From NCBI GenBank assembly GCA_000818945.1, contig KN805370.1:1300498-1364497 (forward strand): 64,000 bases of DNA. Reading direction: 5' to 3'. This document shows positions 58,149-64,000 of the stretch, piece by piece (position 1 is the stretch's first letter; each line of letters opens with the position of its first letter). The notes under the pieces are model-generated. The model worked only from the letters and a program-made list of their open reading frames with translations. It searched no databases and was not told where the DNA came from. The DNA is from Schizochytrium sp. CCTCC M209059 (lineage: Eukaryota; Sar; Bigyra; Thraustochytrida; Thraustochytriidae). The position numbers and the translations under genes are program-made.

Positions 58149-61100
58149 TTCTCCTGTTTGTGCTGCACGTGCTGCGACTGCGACTGGGCTTGAGGAGATT
58201 GCGCGCTAGCGCTCAGCTGAATGCTCTGGAAAGCAAAGCCTGCCGCACGCTTGACTGTGTACAATTCCTCCTCGCGCGCATGCAGCGTGGCCTCGGCCTC
58301 GGCGCGAGACTCGCCATTAAACCAACTCACCCAGCCCTTGGCTCGCTCAAGCGTCGCGCGTGCAGTCGCCGTGCGCGTCTCGGCGTTTCGAACCCATGCA
58401 GAGGCGCTGATGCGATGGTACTTTGTACGTAGGCTCGGATCCAGAAACACATCACGCGACTCGTGAAGGAGTTCTCGCGGGAGAAGATCAAGGTCAAAGA
58501 GCCGCATCAAACAATACACAATATAAGGCCACGCCAAACGCACGACGTCAGCATGCTGCAGCACGATCTTGATGACCGAGCTCGTTGCGGTCTGCGCCTT
58601 GCTGCTGCGTTCAAGAGCGCGCATTGCACCTGCGATGTTGCTCGGCGACCCCTGCACATCGCGGGCAGCATCACGGGCTCGCACGGCGGCGACCTCGTCC
58701 TCATCTCCGTCGTCCTCCGTGTGCACGTTCTCTTGCGAGGCGTCCTGTTCGGAGGAGGCGCTACCTGGTTCCACGCCATCTGCCTCGTCGTCATCATCGT
58801 CCATATCCGTGTCCATGCTTTCGGCCGTAGGGAGCGCAGCCTTTTTCTGCTGCCTTTGCACCGAACGCATCCGGGCCTTCACCGGTGACGCCTGCGCGTA
58901 GAGAAGCAGCGTGGTGAACTTGCATACGTCAACAATGATACGATCAAGAACGCGCACCATGCCAAAGCGCGCAGCGGTCTCTGCACAGTTCATGATGCCC
59001 TCGAGCGCCAGCTCGACGGCGCGGGGCTGTCGCGTTGGGTCGCCTGCATGGTATACAACGCTGAGTGCAGCGAAGGCCGGCTTGTGGATGAAAGAAAAGA
59101 GTTGCTCGTCATAGAGCCGACAAAAGTTGCTCTTGGCCGGCACAAGCTTGAGCGGCGCACGTGGCCGCTTCATCAAATCGGCCCAGCGGTCCGAGGTGAC
59201 CTCGCCCGTGAGTGCATTTCCGTCCGTCATGGTATTGATCTCGCGGGCCCGGATCTCATCGTAAATAGACCGCAGCAACGAGAGTGGCATGTCCTGACCC
59301 TTGGACACACTCTCGCCGTAATTGAGATTGCTCAAGGTGAACGCGTCAAAGCTCATCTTCTTCTCGGGGCGAATATTCGGGTTGTGCAGATCCGTGTTGA
59401 GAAGAATGATGGAGAAACACAGCAAGTAGCAGCAGTCCGTGGTGGGAAAGTGGCGCGCGTCTACGCACTCTCTGTGCGCGTGCTCAGCAAAGGCCTGCAA
59501 GATGCGATCGATCACCTGCGCCTCACCTGGCAAGCGGAAACTCTCGAGAAACATGCGCAGAGCCGAAAGAAGGGGCATGTCATCGATCTGAAACGTCTTG
59601 ACGAACTCGTGGAGGACTTCCACATTCTTGTCGTGGTAGTCGCCAATATATTCTCCAATCATGCTCTTGTCGAGGCCCTGCGTATCGCGCAAAAAGGCTG
59701 CTAGTTCGGCTGATTGCGGGGGGTCGCTGACGAACTTGTTCTCTACAAGGGCAGCGACGCCTGATTTGGGTTTGCGGTTGAAAGCAGCCACGCACGATTG
59801 CAACCTGCGCTTTGCACGCTTTGATGCGATGAGCGCGTCCGGGTCGTGCATTCGCGCTGTATCGAGCAGGGCTTTGTCTACTGGCGGCTCGCTGGAACGC
59901 ATGGCGATTGCCTTAACGCCCAAGTGAATGCAACGCAAAGACATGAGTTGAAGCGGATCGAGCGCCAGCTTGCGAAGCTGCTTGGGGAAGCTGTGGTTCG
60001 ACAGATAAACAAAGAGGTTCTCAAGCACATTGGTCGAGCCGACGCTGCAATCAAAGTTGCAAAAGATATCCACGGCAACGGTCTGGTCCGCGAAGAGGTC
60101 CGTCAGCGTTTCGAGCACAAGTCTGCGCGCCTCGTTGTCTGTGTTTTTCGGTTTCGCTTCCAAGGCACGCAAAAAGACACTTCCGCAAAAGGACTCCATT
60201 TGCACGCGAAGGTGTCGACGCGTGTTGGAATGCGAGACGAGCACGTGCACGACGCGGAGCGCGCGCGACAGCAAGCTCAGGGGCACGCGAATGCTTGCAT
60301 GGCCGTGTCGGCCGCTTGCGCCCATGAAATCGAGCGCGTCGCGGCCGTATTGGGCGTCGAGGTCGCGAAAAGTTGACGGAATGCGCGCAAACGGCGAGTC
60401 GGCCCGCCCCTCGCTCGTCCCTCGACTATTGTCGTCGTCATCGTCGTCGTCGTCGCCGTCGCCCTCCTCGCTATCCTCACCCTCATCGTCTTCCTCGTCC
60501 TCATCATAATCCTCGCCATCTCCGCCATCAAAGCCCTCGTCGTCTTCGGAGTCGTTTTCGACACCGTCGCCGTCTTTCCGCACGTCGAGGATCTTGGACA
60601 CCTCGCCATTGCTGTCAAGCTCCGCCAGGCTCCGGCTGACAGAATCTTGAACGCCATCCTCCTCGGCAGCCCTCTCGGCAGCAAGCTGCGAGTCCCTCGA
60701 GGAAGACTGCTTCTTTGCCCTGCTGTTCCGCTTCCCGCGTCTTTTCTTCTTCCCCTTGGTGGCATTCGCTGCCGCCAGTGGTGCCGATGAAGCCAGAGGC
60801 AACACCTGCACCATGTCATGACCAGCAATGTCACTGCCAGAAACGCTGGCCGTAATAGGCCGACAGGCCGCCTGGCACGTCTGCAGAAGCGCGCGAAAGA
60901 GATCGTCGCAAATAAGAGCGTGGATTTCGGGCTGTGAGTCAACACGAATCTCGCCCGTCTCGGCATCAATGGTTGATACGATTGCACTTAGAACGAGATC
61001 CAGCGAGGTCTGCCGCAATTCAGGTTCTTGCCAGCCGGGGCCGTTGGGATCGATACGCTTGCATAGGAAGCCAAAGAGTTTCTTGGCCAACTTTTCGTCG

Positions 61101-61894
61101 CGCTGCTTGGTCTTGAAACTAGTGGAAGGTGCGGCAACACTGTCGTGAACTGCCGACCGCTCGCCATAGAGCGAAGTGAAGAGCGCGCTGACCATGGATG
61201 CAAGTTTGCGCGAGGCAAGTCGTCGCAGCATATCAGCGTTCGTTGAAACAACACTGTTCTTGAAGACGGCAACATAGACGGCCTCGACTTCGCGCTTGGA
61301 GAGGCTCGCCGCGGCCGGACATGCGAGGCACGCTTCGAGGAGCTCGAGAGCCCACATAACTGCGATTTCATCGTCGCCGGTTTCTGTCTGGCGGAAGACG
61401 CAGCCCACCGTGGCTTCCACGACATGGTGCAAGGCGCGCTCCACGCGTTCCGAGGGTTCCTTGAAGAGATTTAGCGTGACAACGAGACGGTGGACCGAGG
61501 AAAGTGCTTCGCTCGTGACCGAAGCTGTCGTACTTGGGCTACGAATGCACTCGAGGAGCGGCCGAAGTACCTCTGAGGGATCCAGAACATCCTCTTCGCG
61601 CGCCATTGATGCATACATGCGCAACTTTTCGCGCACATTGCAGGCAGCTGCTGTAAGAAGGGAAACGTCCTTGCGGAGCTCCTTGAGTGTCATGATGTGG
61701 AAAATGTCCAGCATGAGCCCTGGTTCGCGAAGGCAAAACAGATCACGCGCACGGAGCGAAGCACCGCTAGCGGAGGTTCCATTGCCGGCCTGCGAGGCTT
61801 CTTCGGCACGCGTCAATGCATAGCCCTCTTGGCGCAATTTAGCAATGACGCCCTGGTACTCGCCACACAGGACGGGGATCTCCGGGTGCTGCAT
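56633..61894 (-). CDS. Large Arf-GEF of GBF1/GNOM type (Sec7 domain)
   Basis: 1,753 residues. The N-terminal DCB region (~1-200) begins in GBF1 style. A Lys/Arg tract (~380-397) and an acidic tract (~440-490) precede the HUS region. The Sec7 domain (~725-890) contains LAAFLRDTQGLDKSMIGEYIG, the FLESFRLPGEAQVIDRIL helix with its catalytic glutamate, CYLLCFSIILLNTDLHNPNI and MPLSLLRSIYDEI. HDS-like helical repeats follow. Two polyGln tracts lie near 1,255 and 1,695 (genomic ~58095-58150 and 56764-56820). These GEFs activate Arf1 for COPI at the Golgi/ERGIC. The frame is open to 62068, but residues encoded there come from AAGC-type repeats; ATG 61894 aligns with the family N-terminus, and a TATATA element lies ~45 bases upstream. 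Convergent with the RhoGEF, 244 bases apart. Confidence 0.92.
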
Positions 61895-62886
61895 CGCGTC
61901 AATAATCTTGGGCTGCGGAGGTCGGCACGAAAACGTTATACCTATATATGTGTTGACGTGGCCGCGGTGAGGAGCAACGCTTGGGGACTTTTTACTTGCT
62001 TGCTTGCTTCCTTGCTTCCTCTCTCGCGCGTGAGCTTTGCTGCCGAGAGGTGACGACGGACGTCGCACGAGCCGGGCGTCCGCGTTCTATGAGAGAGCCT
62101 GGCGGGCGCCACGGCTCCGGCGGCAGTAGGGGGCTTGCTTGTGCAGATTGGGGTGTTGACACCTGCCGCCTGCTTGCTCCAGGTCTACGAGAGAGTCGAC
62201 GCCCCCAAACGTACGAGCGGCGGGAGATGCGGAACACGCGCACGGCGTGCCAAGGTTAGGCGATACAGAGGCTCGCCGCGAAGGGCAGATGCGCGCGTCG
62301 CGGCCGGCGCGCTGCGCTCCGTGGGAGCGCTCCCGCGGCGAAGAAGAATCGGCTTTGCAAAGTGGAAATCTTCTTCGATCGATTGTTTTGTATTTCCGAG
62401 TCTTATTTTCTCTGGGGGGGAAAAAGGTCTAAGCAAGTGCCGATGGACCACTTTCAAGTCAATCGTCTGATGAGTTACCCTTTGATCAGGTCAGGACTGG
62501 GACCGAACATTTGGCAAGTGAAGTCCTTTTTGAATATCACATTGCGTGATGCAATGAAAATCTCGATGGATTAGAAACGTGTTGCCTTTTTCATTTTAAA
62601 AAAATAGAAAGTGCCCTAGGATATTTTCGGCTGAATGAATTCACTCAAGAGTTGAAACCTCTTGTAAAAACAAGCAACTCACCATCCTGCTCCGTCCGCT
62701 AACCAATGCATGAAGCAACGATAGTAGTCAGACGTTACTTGATGAAAGATACTCCAAACCATGGCCCTCTCACCACACATGTATAGTAACAGGACTATTT
62801 GTTTTTCGTTCTGAGTGATAATAGTGCTAAGCCTTGCGTCCTGACGACAGACAGGAGCTAGGCAGATAAATCAGGACTCAGGGACT
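61895..62886. other. Spacer: Arf-GEF 5' flank and peroxidase 3' flank
   Basis: Holds AAGC/GGAA repeats (about 61994-62020) and GC-rich sequence to 62350, then AT-rich 3' flank of the peroxidase. No gene supported. Confidence 0.65.
61939..61950 (-). promoter_or_regulatory. TATA-like element upstream of the Arf-GEF start
   Basis: Minus-strand CATATATAGG lies about 45-55 bases upstream of ATG 61894. It could be a core promoter element or part of the 5' UTR. Confidence 0.35.
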
Positions 62887-63765
62887 TTAGAGCTTGCTCG
62901 GAGGGCCGTACGCAGGCAGCTTGATGCCGCCCAGAACGGCAAAAGTGGCGCCAAGTTCAGAAAGACGACGATGCGCATCGGCGTAGTCGTTGAAGAAGGC
63001 ACCCTGGCTCTCGCCGTAGCGGTCAAAGTGCGGCTTGAAGGACGGGTCGTTGGCAATGATGCTGTCCGTCTCGAGCATCAAGAGATTGTTGTCACCATCG
63101 CGCTTAAAGTAGCTGTTGTCAAAGGTCAGCCACTTCTTAGTCCAGCTCTGACCACCCATCATACCAAGACCCTTACCGCCGTCGGCGCGCGCGGTGTGCT
63201 CCTCGTTCGAGGTGTAGGGTGTTCCCTTGGAGCCGTAGCCAAAATCGGTGGTGCCGCTGCGCTCCTTGAAGGCACGGCCCACGGTGTGCGCGCCGCTGAG
63301 TGCGACAATGTCTCTGTCCGAAAAGCCCATGCGGTGGAAGACGTCGCGAAGGTGCTGCTTCGAGTCCACGTCGCGAGGGAACGGTGCGTTACCCGCGGGC
63401 AGGTTGCCCTCCTGCGGGCAGTCCTCGGCGTCGAGGCGACCGTAGCGCATGTCGATGCACGGGCCGCCCATGAGGGCGATGGCCTCGGCGCTTGCCATCT
63501 GAAGGATATCGGCGACAGAGAGCACCGGGTACTTCTTCTTGAAGTTGTCCGCGTAGCGGAGGGCCTTGTCCAGGCCGGCGTTGGCGTCGTGTCCGAGTTC
63601 CTCGGACTTGCGAATGCTGCCATTGGCGCCACCGACGCCAGGCTTGGACACATCGAAGGTGCCGGAGTCATGCCAGGCGGCACGGATCATGATGGGGCCG
63701 CAGTTCATCTTGTCGATGAACGCGCGCAGCTCCTCGCGGCACTCCAGGAGCGCCTTGGTGTATTC
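62887..63765 (-). CDS. Ascorbate-peroxidase-like class I heme peroxidase, 3' exon
   Basis: Minus-strand exon with about 292 codons. Class I plant/fungal/bacterial peroxidase: PIMIRAAWHDSGTF (distal Arg, Trp and His), DIVALSGAHTVGRAF (proximal His) and WLTFDNSYFK followed by the helix to the C-terminus. The WHDSGTF and FDNSYF segments fit ascorbate peroxidase, but cytochrome c peroxidase is possible. It detoxifies H2O2 using ascorbate or cytochrome c. The first ATG (63708) would drop the conserved helix encoded upstream in the same frame (EYTKALLECREELRAFID, codons from 63765). Directly before that codon is an in-frame TAG, and the bases GTATGTAG end in AG. This suggests a 3' splice site with exon 1 upstream, so the CDS is partial. 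Confidence 0.88.
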   Translation of the reverse strand, partial: EYTKALLECREELRAFIDKMNCGPIMIRAAWHDSGTFDVSKPGVGGANGSIRKSEELGHDANAGLDKALRYADNFKKKYPVLSVADILQMASAEAIALMGGPCIDMRYGRLDAEDCPQEGNLPAGNAPFPRDVDSKQHLRDVFHRMGFSDRDIVALSGAHTVGRAFKERSGTTDFGYGSKGTPYTSNEEHTARADGGKGLGMMGGQSWTKKWLTFDNSYFKRDGDNNLLMLETDSIIANDPSFKPHFDRYGESQGAFFNDYADAHRRLSELGATFAVLGGIKLPAYGPPSKL

Positions 63766-64000
63766 CTACATACCGGGTGGCAAGACGTCGGAACATCCAA
63801 GCCAAGGCGAAGAAATCAACAAAGATCATCCAGTCCGGGCGGCATCGATTGTATCGTATTATTCACGCGTCAGTCACTGTCACTATTCTTCGCCCCCCGC
63901 CGCCCCCCCGCCACGCCGCGTCTGCGTCGTGGCGCTCTCTCGCGCCATCACAGCCATGCCGCCCGTACTTTGCGCGCGCGACATCGGACCGACCCGTCGT
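63766..64000. other. Upstream of the peroxidase exon; likely intron and possible 5' exon
   Basis: Read on the minus strand, this carries a pyrimidine-rich stretch near 63800 followed by AG at the exon boundary. ATGs on the minus strand near 63984 and 63956 could open a short first exon, but no clear donor pairs with it, so the 5' structure is unresolved. Confidence 0.4.

Noticed and set aside
61895..62068. 58-codon N-terminal extension of the Arf-GEF
   Set aside because: Contains a KQGSKQASKK stretch derived from AAGC-type repeats; the family-like N-terminus begins at 61894.

Overview
This is a eukaryotic nuclear window. It carries an unconventional myosin, an Arf-GEF (Sec7), a RhoGEF, a GINS replication subunit, mitochondrial proline dehydrogenase and several membrane enzymes of secretory-pathway type. 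Coding regions are GC-rich and almost all are single uninterrupted reading frames; one gene, a peroxidase at the right edge, shows evidence of an intron. Intergenic DNA is full of tetra- and pentanucleotide microsatellites. The gene set, the scarcity of introns and the absence of recognisable plastid-targeted proteins fit a heterotrophic protist. My best guess is a stramenopile of the thraustochytrid/labyrinthulomycete type, but that is inference from style, not from a marker gene.

Layout. 1-4.8 kb: 3' part of an RBM42-like RNA-binding gene, then a short-tailed class I myosin. 4.8-11.5 kb: a gene-poor, repeat-rich block with one assembly gap. 11.5-15.9 kb: a small protein with two CxxC knuckles, an unknown helical protein, and a PWWP-like/TFIIS-N-like chromatin protein. 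16.8-23.2 kb: three same-strand genes for predicted type II membrane proteins (GT18/MGAT5-like glycosyltransferase, membrane-anchored TTL-like ligase, glutaminyl cyclase), followed by a TLC-like multi-pass protein on the opposite strand. 25.8-30.2 kb: a 1,438-residue protein of unknown family with two Dpy-30/RIIa-like modules. 30.6-32.4 kb: proline dehydrogenase. 32.4-36.3 kb: repeat-rich spacer with an N gap. 36.3-39.9 kb: a sulfotransferase-like type II membrane protein, then a divergent pair (METTL21-like methyltransferase / mitochondrial MBL-fold hydrolase). 39.9-44.5 kb: microsatellite-rich spacer. 44.5 kb: a formate/nitrite-family channel. 45.4-48.9 kb: spacer with a 342-base gap. 48.9-56.4 kb: a free-standing ACT-domain protein resembling the aspartokinase regulatory half, an unknown helical protein divergent from GINS Psf2, and a zinc-finger RhoGEF. 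56.6-61.9 kb: a large GBF1/GNOM-type Arf-GEF convergent with the RhoGEF. 62.9-64 kb: an ascorbate-peroxidase-like heme peroxidase whose 5' exon is missing or outside the window.

Themes. Modification of secreted or surface material recurs (glycosyltransferase, sulfotransferase, glutaminyl cyclase, membrane TTL-like ligase), alongside two GEFs that control membrane traffic and actin. No bacterial-type operon, CRISPR array, phage or intact transposon was seen. Protein start sites were chosen at the first ATG that excludes repeat-encoded N-termini and gives a family-like N-terminus; most are predictions.
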